Of a DNA stretch of 64,000 nt, positions 18,185-27,614 are shown one piece after another. The first letter of the stretch is position 1; every line of letters begins with the position of its first letter. The notes beneath the pieces were generated by a model. It had not been told where the DNA came from and searched no databases. It saw only the letters and a list, made by a program, of their open reading frames with translations. The stretch comes from JAJYBV01 sp021812265 (GTDB lineage: Bacteria > Chloroflexota > Ktedonobacteria > Ktedonobacterales > JACDGC01), in NCBI GenBank assembly GCA_027459525.1, contig DAIDIC010000185.1:1-64000 (forward strand), in the 5' to 3' direction. The translations under genes were made by a program, and so were the position numbers.

Positions 18185-19725
18185 AATGCGCTTTGCCGTC
18201 CCAATATTTGAATAATGCGCGGCCCACTTGCATGAATTTGCTGAAGCAACGCGGTAAACTGTGTTAACGTCGGCCCAATACGATCCGGTATAAAAGCGGG
18301 AGCTAGGCCAATGAACAGCATCAGCGCTATCAGCAGAAGCATGGGCAGCAGCGCGGCGAAAGAAATATCCGCAGATTGCGCGCGCGTCGCGGCGGTTCCA
18401 TTTGGCTGGACAAAAACTTCTCCTTCGGGGCCTTCCATAACGCCTTGAAAGAATTGCAACATATACCAAGCGGCAGGAATGATAACCAATGTTGCCAGCG
18501 CGCCAAGAACTGCGTTAGCTTGAAATGCGCCCAGCAGGGTGAGAAATTCGCCGGAAAAACTATTTAGCCCGGGCAAACCCAACGAAGACAGCGCGGCAAT
18601 GCAAAAAACCGTCGCCAAAATAGGGGTGTGCCGCGCCATGCCGCCAAATCTGCGCAGTGAACGAGTAGCGAATCGTGATTCGATATAACCGGCAATGATA
18701 AAGAGCGCCCCAGTGGTAACGCCGTGATTCAGCATTTGCAGAACAGAGCCTTCCAGCCCAAATGTGTTCAGCGCAAATATACCAAGGATGATAACGTTCA
18801 TATGGCTGACGCTGGAATATGCCAGCAATCGTTTCATATCAGACTGTGTCAGCGCCTGTACTGCGCTGTATAAAATGCCGATAACCGCCAGCACAGCAAT
18901 ATATGGAGCCGCCTGTTTTGCAGCTTGAGGAAAAATTGCCGCGCCAAACCGCAGAAAGCCATATACTCCGGTTTTCGACATAATCCCCGCCAGCATAACA
19001 GTAACCGGAGCAGGAGCCTCGGTATAGGCGTCGGGCGCCCAAGAGTGAAACGGGAACAGCGGCGATTTTACGGCAAACGCTGCTGCAAACGCCAGAAATA
19101 AAAGAAGTTGTGCGTTTGCGGGAACGTGACCCGCTAATTGCGCAAAACTCATGCCGGTTCCACCGGCAACGACGGCGTTTAAGCCGATAACCCCGGCCAG
19201 CATAAGTAAAGAGCCGACAGCGGTATATAAAACAAATTTTATCGCCGCGTAGGTTCTGCGGGGTCCGCCAAATGTTCCTACCAGCAGATAAGCCGGAACC
19301 AGCATTATTTCCCAGAACACATAAAAGAGAAATGCGTTTTGGGCGAGAAACACACCCTGAATGCCGGTGGCTAAAAAGAGCATCAGAAAATAAAATAGGC
19401 GCGGCTTGTCGGAATTTTGCGAGACTTCTCCGGAAACCGCGATTGCGGTAAACGTCAGTAAAGCGGTAAGGATAATCAGGAAGATACTGACGCCATCTGC
19501 GCCAAGAGTATAGTTTAGGCCCAGCCCCGGTATCCATGGCTGCGCTTCGGTAAATTGCACTGAGCCGGACGCCGTAAACTGAAAGCCTGCGTATACGGCC
19601 AGCGCCAGTTCTATGGCGGAAACGCCAATCGCCCACAAACGCGCCGCGCCGCGGGGAAACAGCGTTCCGGCCAAACCGCCGGCGGCCGGAAGAAAAATCA
19701 GCGCCGACAAGATGGGGAAATTCAC
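18181..19725 (-). CDS. nuoM: NADH-quinone oxidoreductase subunit M
   Basis: A 514-aa proton-pumping membrane subunit of complex I. Characteristic segments: FYVFWEIMLVPAYLLVGTFGG (essential Glu of helix 5), KSPLFPFHSWAPDAYTEAPAPVTVMLAG and KRLLAYSSVSHMNVIILG. The usual fourteen-helix layout is seen. It is first in a two-gene unit with nuoN and overlaps it by 4 bp. The other twelve complex I genes are not in the window, and no nuoL lies upstream. The next gene upstream is an unrelated zinc-ribbon protein about 95 bp away, so the pair is detached from a full nuo operon or is a supernumerary copy. Confidence 0.94.
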   Translation of the reverse strand: MNFPILSALIFLPAAGGLAGTLFPRGAARLWAIGVSAIELALAVYAGFQFTASGSVQFTEAQPWIPGLGLNYTLGADGVSIFLIILTALLTFTAIAVSGEVSQNSDKPRLFYFLMLFLATGIQGVFLAQNAFLFYVFWEIMLVPAYLLVGTFGGPRRTYAAIKFVLYTAVGSLLMLAGVIGLNAVVAGGTGMSFAQLAGHVPANAQLLLFLAFAAAFAVKSPLFPFHSWAPDAYTEAPAPVTVMLAGIMSKTGVYGFLRFGAAIFPQAAKQAAPYIAVLAVIGILYSAVQALTQSDMKRLLAYSSVSHMNVIILGIFALNTFGLEGSVLQMLNHGVTTGALFIIAGYIESRFATRSLRRFGGMARHTPILATVFCIAALSSLGLPGLNSFSGEFLTLLGAFQANAVLGALATLVIIPAAWYMLQFFQGVMEGPEGEVFVQPNGTAATRAQSADISFAALLPMLLLIALMLFIGLAPAFIPDRIGPTLTQFTALLQQIHASGPRIIQILGRQSAL

Positions 19726-19821
19726 GTTAAGAACCCCTCTTTCGTGTTAGAAAATAGATATTTTTAAAAGCGTTACTATTCATTGTACAGATATCATTGT
19801 ACACCATATCCGGCTAAGGCG

Positions 19822-20508
19822 CTATTTGCGCTGCCGCCGAATCATCGGCATTCGCTGGTTTTGCAGCGTTACGCTGCACTTTGGGCAAATATACATCCCA
19901 TCGGCTTCGCGGTAACGCAATTCCTCGGCGGGAAACGCCATGTAGCATACGCCGCAGTGCCCCGCGTCGGGCCGCGACGAAATGGCGCGATACGTAATAA
20001 AACTCTCGCGCAAATCATCCAGCATATCGGTTAATTCTCCCACAGGCGTGGGGGTATGCTGGGTAATTGCGCGGGTTTCGTGCCCCGATACACTGCGCGG
20101 CCGCGGTGTATTTGTGGCAATATCAGTTTTAACGGTATATGGCTCTATTTCTTGGGAGGATCCGGCGTCTTCGCCGTCCTCTTCATCATCATCCGGTATA
20201 TTTTCGGCAAATTCGGAATTTTCCGTGCGGGCAATAATATCAACGTCCAGCGGCTTAAAATATTGTAAATGAGAATAAGCGCTGAGTGATTCAATATACT
20301 CGCCATGCGCGCCGTGAATTTCCACTTTGGCAAATTCGGTGCGTTCTATATGAATATGCGGCTGATCTTCGATGTGAATTTGATCGGTTGCGCTGTCTGT
20401 TTGCTCGGCGCCATCAGAATCATTGCTCCCGCTGCGTGTCGCATTCATTTGCAGGGTTGGCTTTTTTTTATCTCGTGAATGTTTATATCTGCGTTGGCTG
20501 CTCATCAT
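19822..20508 (-). CDS. Hypothetical protein with C-terminal zinc ribbon
   Basis: A 228-aa soluble protein. The N-terminus is basic (SSQRRYKHSRDKKKP). The middle is acidic and probably disordered (PDDDEEDGEDAGSSQEIEP). The last 50 residues hold two Cys pairs, CGVC and CPKC, about 25 apart, forming a C4 zinc ribbon. No catalytic motif is visible. The zinc ribbon suggests nucleic-acid or protein binding, but the family is unknown to me. Two consecutive ATGs begin the frame at 20508, with AGAGGG upstream. Confidence 0.65.
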   Translation of the reverse strand: MMSSQRRYKHSRDKKKPTLQMNATRSGSNDSDGAEQTDSATDQIHIEDQPHIHIERTEFAKVEIHGAHGEYIESLSAYSHLQYFKPLDVDIIARTENSEFAENIPDDDEEDGEDAGSSQEIEPYTVKTDIATNTPRPRSVSGHETRAITQHTPTPVGELTDMLDDLRESFITYRAISSRPDAGHCGVCYMAFPAEELRYREADGMYICPKCSVTLQNQRMPMIRRQRK

Positions 20509-20603
20509 TAAAACCCTCTGGCGTAGGTGAAAATTCCGCCAATATGTTCAGCATATCACGTATTGAACAGTTTGGCAGTATAATGCCGAAGGTCCCGCTC
20601 TTC

Positions 20604-20609
20604 TTGACA
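20604..20609 (+). promoter_or_regulatory. Possible -35 element for the 109-aa membrane protein gene
   Basis: A perfect TTGACA lies about 70 bp before the ATG at 20679. The matching -10 is poor (TAAGGT at a 16-bp spacing), so this is only suggestive. Confidence 0.25.
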
Positions 20610-20678
20610 TATTGAAAATATCTGGTAAGGTATTGTGTATCACATTTTTTTCTCGTTTGGGGGAGGCTTATTGTACAG

Positions 20679-21008
20679 ATGATTCAAGACTCCGGCAAGA
20701 TGGCTGCCGCTGCCCACACAGCCATGGGAAAAATTATCCAATTTCGCGCGCCTGCCACAGAAGAGCCTGCGCCGCCCAGCGTTCAGGAACGCGGCAGGCA
20801 TTTTTTAAAATTTGCGCTGCCGGCTATTCCGGTTGCGGTTTTTACCAGTGTATTTCTTTTGTGCTACTCTGTAGAAGCGGCCGACGCTACATCTGCCGGC
20901 CGAGTTATCGATCCCGCCGCGCCGTTGTTGGGGGCGCTGGGAGTTACATTGTTAATAAGTGTTTTGTGTATCGCCATATACGAAATATATCGCAGAATTA
21001 CCGCTTAG
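20679..21008 (+). CDS. Small two-helix membrane protein, unknown function
   Basis: A 109-aa protein. The first 45 residues are polar and Pro/Glu-containing; two hydrophobic segments follow at about 46-66 (ALPAIPVAVFTSVFLLCYSV) and 82-102 (LLGALGVTLLISVLCIAIYE). GGGGGAGG occurs 12 bases before the ATG, slightly distant for a ribosome site. It is flanked by oppositely oriented genes and so is monocistronic. I do not recognise a family. Confidence 0.5.
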   Translation: MIQDSGKMAAAAHTAMGKIIQFRAPATEEPAPPSVQERGRHFLKFALPAIPVAVFTSVFLLCYSVEAADATSAGRVIDPAAPLLGALGVTLLISVLCIAIYEIYRRITA

Positions 21009-21081
21009 GCTTCGGCGCCGCCGTTGGATAAAAGAGATTTTTATGCAAGCTTCGGCGGCGCAAATGGTTTATCAATAGGCG

Positions 21082-22197
21082 CTATGACCGCCGGGCATAT
21101 TGTTTTACTTGATCTTCAAATCCTCGGACATCCAGCCATGACTTTACTGCGCCGCCGATAATAACCGGAGCTTTTTGCAGCGCGGCAATATTGGGAGAAC
21201 CGGTAAGTTGCATGGCGGTTTTTAATTCCAATAAAAATATCTCCAGGTAATCAAAAACGGCCTGTTGGCTGGTTGAAGCGGCTTTCAGCATTGGAAACGC
21301 TATGCCGGCTACACTTGCGCCAAGCGCAATGGCTTTGGCGGCGTCTAATCCCGAGCGTATACCGCCGGTGGCGATAATTGGCAGTTTGGCGGCGCTGGCT
21401 TCTATAACGCTGATAGGTGTAGCAATACCCCAATTGCGAAATACACTGCCGATAGCTTTAGTTTTTATGTCGCCTATTTTTTCGGCGCGAATGGCTTCCA
21501 TTGCCGCCATACTGCTGCCGCCGGCTCCGCCGGTGTCTATTGCTTGTGCGCCGGCGTTTAGCAGCGCTAAGGCGCTTTCTTTGCTGATTCCTGCGCCGGT
21601 TTCTTTAGCGATGACCGGTTGTCCAACGGCTTTTGTCAATTGCGTAAGAGCGGCCAGCACACCGCGCGCGTTTAAATCACCTTCGGGCTGCGCCGATTCC
21701 TGCAGATAATTCAGGTGCAACGCCAGCGCGTCTGCGCCGATCATGCTTATTGCGCTGCGAATATCTTCGATAGTGAATGGCGCTTTGCCGGCTTGCGGAA
21801 TAATTTGCGGCGCGCCAATATTAGCGATTAAAAACGCTGACGGAGCTACTCGCCGCGTAATGGCATAGGTTTCCGCCAGTTCCGGCGCGGCTATTCCGGC
21901 TCTTTGACTGCCCACCCCCATGGCCAGCCCATATTTTTCCGCCGCCGCGGCCAGTCGTTCGTTGATGATTGCCGCTCCGTCATATCCGCCGGTTATGGCA
22001 GATATAAATATTGGCGCGCGCAGTGTTTTTCCTAAAAATTCAATGTTACAGTCAATTTCATCGCGGTCTACTTCCGGAACCGCTTGGTGGATAAGTTGTA
22101 TATCTGCCCAAGAAGCGGCCTGCGGCGCGGAAAGATCGTGTTCCAGCGCCGCGGCAACATGTTCTGCTTTTCTTTGCCGAATGTTGTTGTTATTCAT
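21082..22197 (-). CDS. fni: Type 2 isopentenyl-diphosphate delta-isomerase (FMN-dependent)
   Basis: A 371-aa TIM-barrel flavoenzyme interconverting IPP and DMAPP for isoprenoid synthesis. Family marks: RKAEHVAAAL near the N-terminus, FISAITGGYDGA, MGVGSQRAG, LIANIGAPQ, ALHLNYLQESAQPEGD, KETGAGISKE and ATGGIRSGLDAAKAIALGA. The start at ATG 22197 gives the family's usual length and N-terminus. The frame is open back to 22563, but that stretch lies in the divergent intergenic region and overlaps the next gene. Type 2 isomerases usually accompany the mevalonate route in bacteria. A possible HMG-CoA reductase remnant occurs at 48249. Confidence 0.93.
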   Translation of the reverse strand: MNNNNIRQRKAEHVAAALEHDLSAPQAASWADIQLIHQAVPEVDRDEIDCNIEFLGKTLRAPIFISAITGGYDGAAIINERLAAAAEKYGLAMGVGSQRAGIAAPELAETYAITRRVAPSAFLIANIGAPQIIPQAGKAPFTIEDIRSAISMIGADALALHLNYLQESAQPEGDLNARGVLAALTQLTKAVGQPVIAKETGAGISKESALALLNAGAQAIDTGGAGGSSMAAMEAIRAEKIGDIKTKAIGSVFRNWGIATPISVIEASAAKLPIIATGGIRSGLDAAKAIALGASVAGIAFPMLKAASTSQQAVFDYLEIFLLELKTAMQLTGSPNIAALQKAPVIIGGAVKSWLDVRGFEDQVKQYARRS

Positions 22198-22503
22198 CGA
22201 AAGCCAATCCTTGAAAAAAAATTTTTTATATTGCCGACGCCGCAAAAATGAAAAAATGCGCGTCAAGAAATAAACTTGCGGCAGTTGACCCAGCTTTATG
22301 AAGACCATTCGGAGCCGCTGCAGCTTTTTTATCGGGAAATGAATCGGGAAATAGGTGTTTTTCCCTTGAAGCAAACATCTTAGTTTATAATATAACAAGA
22401 CTGCCGTTTTGAACCAAGATATTTTGCCGCTGTTTCGGATGAACCGGATATGCGGCGCCGGCAAAAAGCAGAGTAAGGCAAACAAGGAAGCAGGCGCAAG
22501 TAC

Positions 22504-23628
22504 ATGGAACAGCAGAAATTGTTCCGGCGCGAGGCCGATATGGCGCAATGGTGGCAAAATCACGCGCCGTTAGGTGTTCCGTTGCAAACAACCGACGGAA
22601 CGCCGCTTATAATACTTTTTCAAGGGCGGCCGGGAGCGGGAAAGGGTCCCGATTTTTGTGACGCGGCTATCGAGTTGAACGGCGCCGCGCTTGCGGGAGA
22701 TATTGAACTGCATTTACTCGCCGGAGGCTGGTTTTCTCATGGTCACGCGGCGGATCCGCGGTATAGCCGGGTTATTTTGCATGTAATCGCAGAGCCTATG
22801 CCCCGAGCGGCGCGTGGGGCAATAACAATGCTTGGCGCGCATATTCCGGCGCTGTTGGCAAACGCGGCGCTGTTGCAGCGTAGTTTAGCGGCTTCCCTGC
22901 CGGAGTGGCCCTGCCAAAGCGGAAAAATCAGCTCTGTTGCGCTCCGTCGGTTGGGAGAGCAGCGGTTTCAATTAAAAAAGCAGCGTTTTTTGCTTGAGTT
23001 GCGCCGTTCGGAAACGCCTGCGCGCGATTTAGAAACGGTTTTATGTAAGGCTATGGCTGCAGCGTGTGTTTTAGGTAGGGATCCATTGCCGGCGCGGGTG
23101 GTACGCTCAATTACAAAACTGCAAGGCGCGAAAGGCAGAGATTTTGGCGGCGCAGATATGGCAGTTGCTGAGGATATGGAAGATGTAATTGCCGCGCGGC
23201 GTGTATCTGCAATTATAAAGAAAAATCGGGCAGAGCGGCAGATGGCTGCATGGCTGTGCGGCGCCGCTTTTACACAAAGTCCTGCGCAATTTTGGCGCAC
23301 GCTGCGATGTTGGCTGGCTGATGAGGCAGAGTCAGCGGGAAATATCAGCGCTGCGCGGGCGGATATTATTATTTGGAACGGTATATTGCCGGTTTTGGCG
23401 GCGTATGCTTCGGTGTGTGGCGCCATGCGGCTGGAAAACGCCGCGCTGCAATGCGCCATGCAAGCGCCGGGTCTGCAATCCAATATTTTGACAAGATATA
23501 TGAAGAATCTATGGTGTATGCGCAGGCTTCCAAGCGGCGCAGCGGCGCAGCAAGGTATGCACGCAGTATATTCCGGATGGTGTAAGGAAAAGCGCTGTGA
23601 AACCTGTCCCATGGCGCATTTGGGCTAG
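22504..23628 (+). CDS. DUF2851 family protein
   Basis: A 374-aa protein with the DUF2851 pattern: GRPGAGKGPDFCDAAIEL, then GDIELHLLAGGW and HGHAADPRYSRVILHV. The acidic/His arrangement resembles a nuclease-like fold, but function is unknown for the family. The C-terminus contains WCKEKRCETCPM, a Cys cluster that may bind metal. The gene is divergent from fni across a 306-bp region that carries a TATAAT at 22386-22391. GGAAGCAGG supplies the ribosome site. Confidence 0.72.
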   Translation: MEQQKLFRREADMAQWWQNHAPLGVPLQTTDGTPLIILFQGRPGAGKGPDFCDAAIELNGAALAGDIELHLLAGGWFSHGHAADPRYSRVILHVIAEPMPRAARGAITMLGAHIPALLANAALLQRSLAASLPEWPCQSGKISSVALRRLGEQRFQLKKQRFLLELRRSETPARDLETVLCKAMAAACVLGRDPLPARVVRSITKLQGAKGRDFGGADMAVAEDMEDVIAARRVSAIIKKNRAERQMAAWLCGAAFTQSPAQFWRTLRCWLADEAESAGNISAARADIIIWNGILPVLAAYASVCGAMRLENAALQCAMQAPGLQSNILTRYMKNLWCMRRLPSGAAAQQGMHAVYSGWCKEKRCETCPMAHLG

Positions 23629-23701
23629 GCCGAATAGAGCAATGAAATTGAGGTGAAGCGGTTGCCTTACAATATTTGTATTATGACTGTGATACGGTTT
23701 A

Positions 23702-23731
23702 TTGCGTCTGTTCGCTGAGACACTGTATAAT
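23702..23731 (+). promoter_or_regulatory. Candidate promoter for the two-component pair
   Basis: TTGCGT at 23702-23707 and a perfect TATAAT at 23726-23731, spaced 18 bp, about 130 bp before the receiver gene. Confidence 0.4.
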
Positions 23732-23862
23732 TAACGCAGTTAATTTATAGTAAATGAGAATGTTTTGCTCGAATTGATAAGGATGCGTCAGCGCACATAA
23801 ATTATTTGCGCGGGAAAGGATAATGTTGCGCGGAGTAAAGCACCGGAAATTGAGAGGTAGAT

Positions 23863-24303
23863 ATGGCAAAAGTAGTTTTGCTCGTAGAGGACGATCACGA
23901 TTTGCGTGAATTGCTTGCTCTGGCGCTGCCGTATTTTGGCGCTTTTCAGGTGGTTACCGCGGAAAATGGCGATATTGGGCTGGAAAAAGCTTGCGAAATC
24001 ATGCCGGATTGTATTGTGCTGGATGTAAAAATGCCCGGATTAAATGGGTTAGCGGTTGCCCGCGCGCTGCGAGGAGACAGCGCAACGGCAAATATTCCGA
24101 TAGTTATTTTATCGGCCATGGCGCAAGATTTTGATATGTTTGCTGGGTTTGCTTCCGGCGCTGATAGATATTTGCTGAAGCCGACCAAGCCGCAGACAAT
24201 TGCCGCCGCTATAGTTGAATCCATGGATATTGCGGCGGCTGAACGTGATAGGATGTATAATGAGTTTGCTCAAAGAAGTGAGGAATGGAATGAAAACACC
24301 TAG
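23863..24303 (+). CDS. Single-domain (CheY-like) response regulator
   Basis: A 146-aa receiver with no output domain. The acidic pocket is Glu9/Asp10/Asp11, the phosphorylation site Asp54 (CIVLDVKMPG), and the conserved Lys lies in YLLKPTKPQ. Family members relay phosphate or bind partner proteins rather than DNA. The last bases overlap the start of the histidine kinase that follows, so the two are translated together. Confidence 0.9.
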   Translation: MAKVVLLVEDDHDLRELLALALPYFGAFQVVTAENGDIGLEKACEIMPDCIVLDVKMPGLNGLAVARALRGDSATANIPIVILSAMAQDFDMFAGFASGADRYLLKPTKPQTIAAAIVESMDIAAAERDRMYNEFAQRSEEWNENT

Positions 24304-25705
24304 CCAAGAGCATGAAATGAATACCGCGCCGCAAGAATTAGACAGCGCGCGCGGACTGAGTTTATCTCGGTATGTAAGTGTTATATTTGCTGTTTTGACG
24401 ATATTGCTGATGGCGGGCAGACTGGTTCTGAATCATTTGCAGCTGGGTCATTTCAGTCGAATTATTGTAATGGTTGCAGTGGCTAATATTGTCAGTGTGA
24501 ATCTTTATGTGTTTGCGTATTATCTTACTGCGTTTAAAAAAGGTAACTGGGCAGGCCGCTTTATTATTCTTGCATTTCTTATCTCATTATTTTCGGTTCA
24601 AACATATCGCGTTTTCCAGTATGGTTTAGATCCTTTAACGATTGCCAGCTTTACCGCCGAATTAATTCCCATTGGGCTTGCGAGTGTGTTAGATAACTCG
24701 GCGTTTATGTTTTTAACGACTATCATCATCAACATTGCAACCGCGATTATTATTTTTGGGGCAGGCGGCAACACGGCAAAATCTTCTTATTTTGTGTATG
24801 GCGCATACACTATTAACGTCGTGGTAGAGTGGCTTATTGCAATGCTGGTATTTATGGCGTCTACGCTATATAGCCGCGCGTTGCGCGAAGTCGGTTCATT
24901 AAAAAAGGCGTATGAACGATCTGTGCAGCTGGAGAATCTAAAAGATCAGTTTATCACCCATGTGAACCATGAATTGCGCACCCCGATTATGACGATGCAG
25001 GGCACAATGGAATTTTTGGGAGAGGCGCGCGCGTCATTATCGGAATCTGCTCAAATCGATTTGATCCAGCAAGCGCGGCGCAATGCGCAGCGTCTGGTTG
25101 ATCTGCTAAGCAGTATTTTAGACGCCCGCCAAGTTGAACGCCGCGTATCAGCCATGGAGACCGAGCCAGCTCATGCGCTTGCATTAGTAAAAGCTGCGGT
25201 GGAAATTATCGATCCTTTGCAAAAATATGGTATCCAGATCTCCGGTGATCCGCAGGTATTTGTTTTGGGTCAGAAAACGGCAATCCTGCAAATTCTCACG
25301 AATTATCTTTCTAACGCCGTGAAATATTCTCCATCCGGAGCGCCGATTGCAGTTTCTGTTCAGAAAGTTACTTCAAGAGGACATAAAAGAAGCCGCCGCG
25401 TTGTTGAACAGGTTGTATTTAATGTGCAAGACGGCGGCTTAGGAGTGCCGGAAGATCAAATACCTTTATTATTTAACCGATTTGTTCGGCTGGAACGCGA
25501 CTTGGCTTCAACCATTCCGGGAAACGGCCTTGGTTTGTACCTCAGTAAAGTATTAGCTGAATCGATGAGCGGCTCTGTCGGCGTCACCAGCCCGGCGGCA
25601 GATGGCGCCGGCAGCAATTTTTGGCTGAAACTGCCGCTTGCCCAAGTAATTGACGATGAAGATACCGCTCCCCGTCCCGCAGTGGCGCAAATGATACCGA
25701 GTTAA
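24290..25705 (+). CDS. Membrane-bound sensor histidine kinase
   Basis: A 471-aa kinase. About six hydrophobic helices occupy residues 28-195 with only short loops, so sensing is probably within the membrane. The HisKA box FITHVNHELRTPI has phospho-acceptor His227. The ATPase domain has an N-box (LTNYLSNAVKYSPSG), a G1-like VQDGGLGVP and a G2 PGNGLGLYLSKVLAESM. I start it at ATG 24290 because GTGAGGA lies just upstream; this overlaps the receiver gene by 14 bp. Upstream ATGs at 24215 and 24260 are in frame but have weaker sites. The kinase ends in a 4-bp convergent overlap with the stress protein gene. Confidence 0.9.
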   Translation: MKTPSQEHEMNTAPQELDSARGLSLSRYVSVIFAVLTILLMAGRLVLNHLQLGHFSRIIVMVAVANIVSVNLYVFAYYLTAFKKGNWAGRFIILAFLISLFSVQTYRVFQYGLDPLTIASFTAELIPIGLASVLDNSAFMFLTTIIINIATAIIIFGAGGNTAKSSYFVYGAYTINVVVEWLIAMLVFMASTLYSRALREVGSLKKAYERSVQLENLKDQFITHVNHELRTPIMTMQGTMEFLGEARASLSESAQIDLIQQARRNAQRLVDLLSSILDARQVERRVSAMETEPAHALALVKAAVEIIDPLQKYGIQISGDPQVFVLGQKTAILQILTNYLSNAVKYSPSGAPIAVSVQKVTSRGHKRSRRVVEQVVFNVQDGGLGVPEDQIPLLFNRFVRLERDLASTIPGNGLGLYLSKVLAESMSGSVGVTSPAADGAGSNFWLKLPLAQVIDDEDTAPRPAVAQMIPS

Positions 25706-26583
25706 TCAGGGTTCACGGGATTGATCAGCAATACCGGCAGCGCAACACGATGCAGCACCGATTCGGCGACACTGCCAAAAGCCAGTTTCTCCGGTCCGGT
25801 TCTGCCGTGGGTAGCCATAGCGATAAGATCTATGCCGTGCGCCGGATCGGTTGCGTAGTGTTGAATTTGCGCTACGGGATCCCCCCAAAGCGTTTTCACG
25901 CGAACATTAAATCCCTCTTTTTGCAGTCGCTGCTGCATACTAAACAAATACGCTTCGCTTTGATGCGATAAATCTTCGGTTTTTTTAGGATCATGCGAAG
26001 TTGTTGCTATAACTTGCAACAAGGTTACTGCGCCATGAAACACCTTGGCAATGGTCGCCGCCGGTTGCAGAACTGTTTCAGCTAATGATGCGCCATCCAG
26101 CGGTATTAACAGCGAAAAAGGCTCTGCGCTTACGTTTTTGGCAAATGTCAGCTCCGAAACTTTCAAGATCATTGTGGGAATATGCGACTTGCGCGCAACA
26201 TCTTCCGCCACGCTGCCCATCGCTATCCGCGCTAAACCTGTGCGGCCGTGGCTTGTCATCAGAATGAAGTCAGATTTTAATTCATGGGCTGTAGCGCAAA
26301 TGATATCAGAAGGCACACCAACTTCTACATGCGCTTCGACATTCATTTGGCTGAGCGTTTGGCGGTGTTTTATATCGTGCAGATATGCGCTGCTTGTGTC
26401 GATGCCGCTATCTACTTGATATGAAATAACTTGAGGATAATCATATGTGCCGGCCATAGTTGAAATAGTGATGACTGTTAATAAATCAATTCGGGAATCC
26501 GAAGATTCGCGCGCTATTTGCGCCGCTGCCCCCAGCGCATATTCTGCCAGCTGCGAGCCATCAAGTGGAACCAATATACGCAT
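25702..26583 (-). CDS. Universal stress protein, tandem UspA domains
   Basis: A 293-aa protein made of two UspA domains (about 1-145 and 155-290). Each begins with a beta strand of the type RILVPLDGSQLAEYAL / SLLIPLDGASLAETVL. Each ends with the ATP-binding loop: MTSHGRTGLARIAMGSVAEDV and MATHGRTGPEKLAFGSVAESV, the G-2x-G-9x-G-S pattern of ATP-binding members. Such proteins promote survival under stress. The gene converges on the histidine kinase with a 4-bp overlap at their stops. Confidence 0.92.
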   Translation of the reverse strand: MRILVPLDGSQLAEYALGAAAQIARESSDSRIDLLTVITISTMAGTYDYPQVISYQVDSGIDTSSAYLHDIKHRQTLSQMNVEAHVEVGVPSDIICATAHELKSDFILMTSHGRTGLARIAMGSVAEDVARKSHIPTMILKVSELTFAKNVSAEPFSLLIPLDGASLAETVLQPAATIAKVFHGAVTLLQVIATTSHDPKKTEDLSHQSEAYLFSMQQRLQKEGFNVRVKTLWGDPVAQIQHYATDPAHGIDLIAMATHGRTGPEKLAFGSVAESVLHRVALPVLLINPVNPD

Positions 26584-26879
26584 ACTATTTGCCTCTCATT
26601 CCCAGCGTTTCCGCTCGGCCAATCCCTGTTTCGGTTTTATCTTTTTTGATAATATTTCCGGGAATGATCCTTTCTGTTTATAGCATACATCAGCGCGATC
26701 TCATTTGTGTCACAAACGGCGATGACGCCATCACAAGCGGCGCACATCTGCTGCGCAGCGGGGGACCGTATTGATTATTTATGCATTGAATTGCTGCTTC
26801 CAAATGAAGAAAAGCGGCTGCTTCTGTAAATTGTTGCGGCGTTTCCGCTCATCCGGCAATTTTCCTTGAAAAAAGCAGA
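26584..26879. other. Intergenic region, no gene recognised
   Basis: About 300 bp between the stress protein and the 244-aa membrane protein, both on the minus strand. Nothing recognisable on either strand. Confidence 0.45.
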
Positions 26880-27614
26880 TTATGGCAGACCCAAAAATCC
26901 TTTTTTGCGGCGCGTTAGTGTTTCTAAAAGCAGCCCTATTGCAATGATTACTATGCCGCCCAAACATAAGTATAATCCGCGATACGCCGGCTTCAAAGCA
27001 TTGGCTTCTGTGATAACCGGGACAGCGTGCAACTGTGTATAGATAACAATGCTTCCTATAGTCATTATGCCTAATATGGGTAACAGAAAAAGTCCTAAAC
27101 AGCCAAGCATGGCAAAGCAGCCCATGCGAGAATGCAGTAGCATCAGCAACGCCGCCAAAACCGTAAACGCCGCTGCGTCAATGGTTCCTGCTTGTACCAG
27201 TGTTTTGCTGAGCGTTATCAGATTTCCTTTTTCACCGTATCCCCATGGCTGTGTTAATGAAGCGTACAGCATGCCGATTCCCGCCGCCAGCAACAGATGC
27301 TGCAACGGCAGCCGAAACGATGGGCTTTGTTTCCTGTTTTGCCGGCTGCTCCTTTGTTCAGACTGCCCAAAAGGTGTATATTCTTTATAGGAGGCGGGAT
27401 GAGCCAGATTTTTATTGGAGATGTGCCATTGCTCAGCTTCGGCGCTGCTTTGTCCTTTCCCATTTTGCGCCGTATAATCCGAGCCGGTTTGCTGGGTGTT
27501 TTGCTGCGGCAGCGGGCGGGTGTTTGCGCCGCTGTATTGCTGGAATGGCTGGTTGGCGTTATTATTTGCGGCGTTGTTATCGGGCGGAAATATATATGGT
27601 GAAGGGTTTCCCAT
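26880..27614 (-). CDS. Membrane protein with Asn/Gln-rich N-terminal region
   Basis: A 244-aa protein. Residues 1-100 are low-complexity, rich in Asn, Gln, Pro and Ser (NNAANNNANQPFQQYSG). Four hydrophobic segments follow between about 105 and 235, and the tail is basic (LLETLTRRKKGFLGLP). No conserved motif is recognisable. The start at ATG 27614 has AAAGGATG about 10 bases upstream; the ATG at 27626 would overlap that site, and the frame is open to 27674. Confidence 0.55.
   Translation of the reverse strand: MGNPSPYIFPPDNNAANNNANQPFQQYSGANTRPLPQQNTQQTGSDYTAQNGKGQSSAEAEQWHISNKNLAHPASYKEYTPFGQSEQRSSRQNRKQSPSFRLPLQHLLLAAGIGMLYASLTQPWGYGEKGNLITLSKTLVQAGTIDAAAFTVLAALLMLLHSRMGCFAMLGCLGLFLLPILGIMTIGSIVIYTQLHAVPVITEANALKPAYRGLYLCLGGIVIIAIGLLLETLTRRKKGFLGLP

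Noticed and set aside
18185..18469. 95-codon N-terminal extension of nuoN
   Set aside because: It lies inside nuoM in another frame; the ATGA overlap start at 18184 gives the conserved NuoN length.
20612..21031. 139-codon Cys-rich plus-strand frame
   Set aside because: It is a shadow of the 109-aa membrane protein frame, with implausible composition.
22198..22563. 122-codon extension of the IPP isomerase frame
   Set aside because: It runs through the divergent intergenic region into the DUF2851 gene and has no family similarity.
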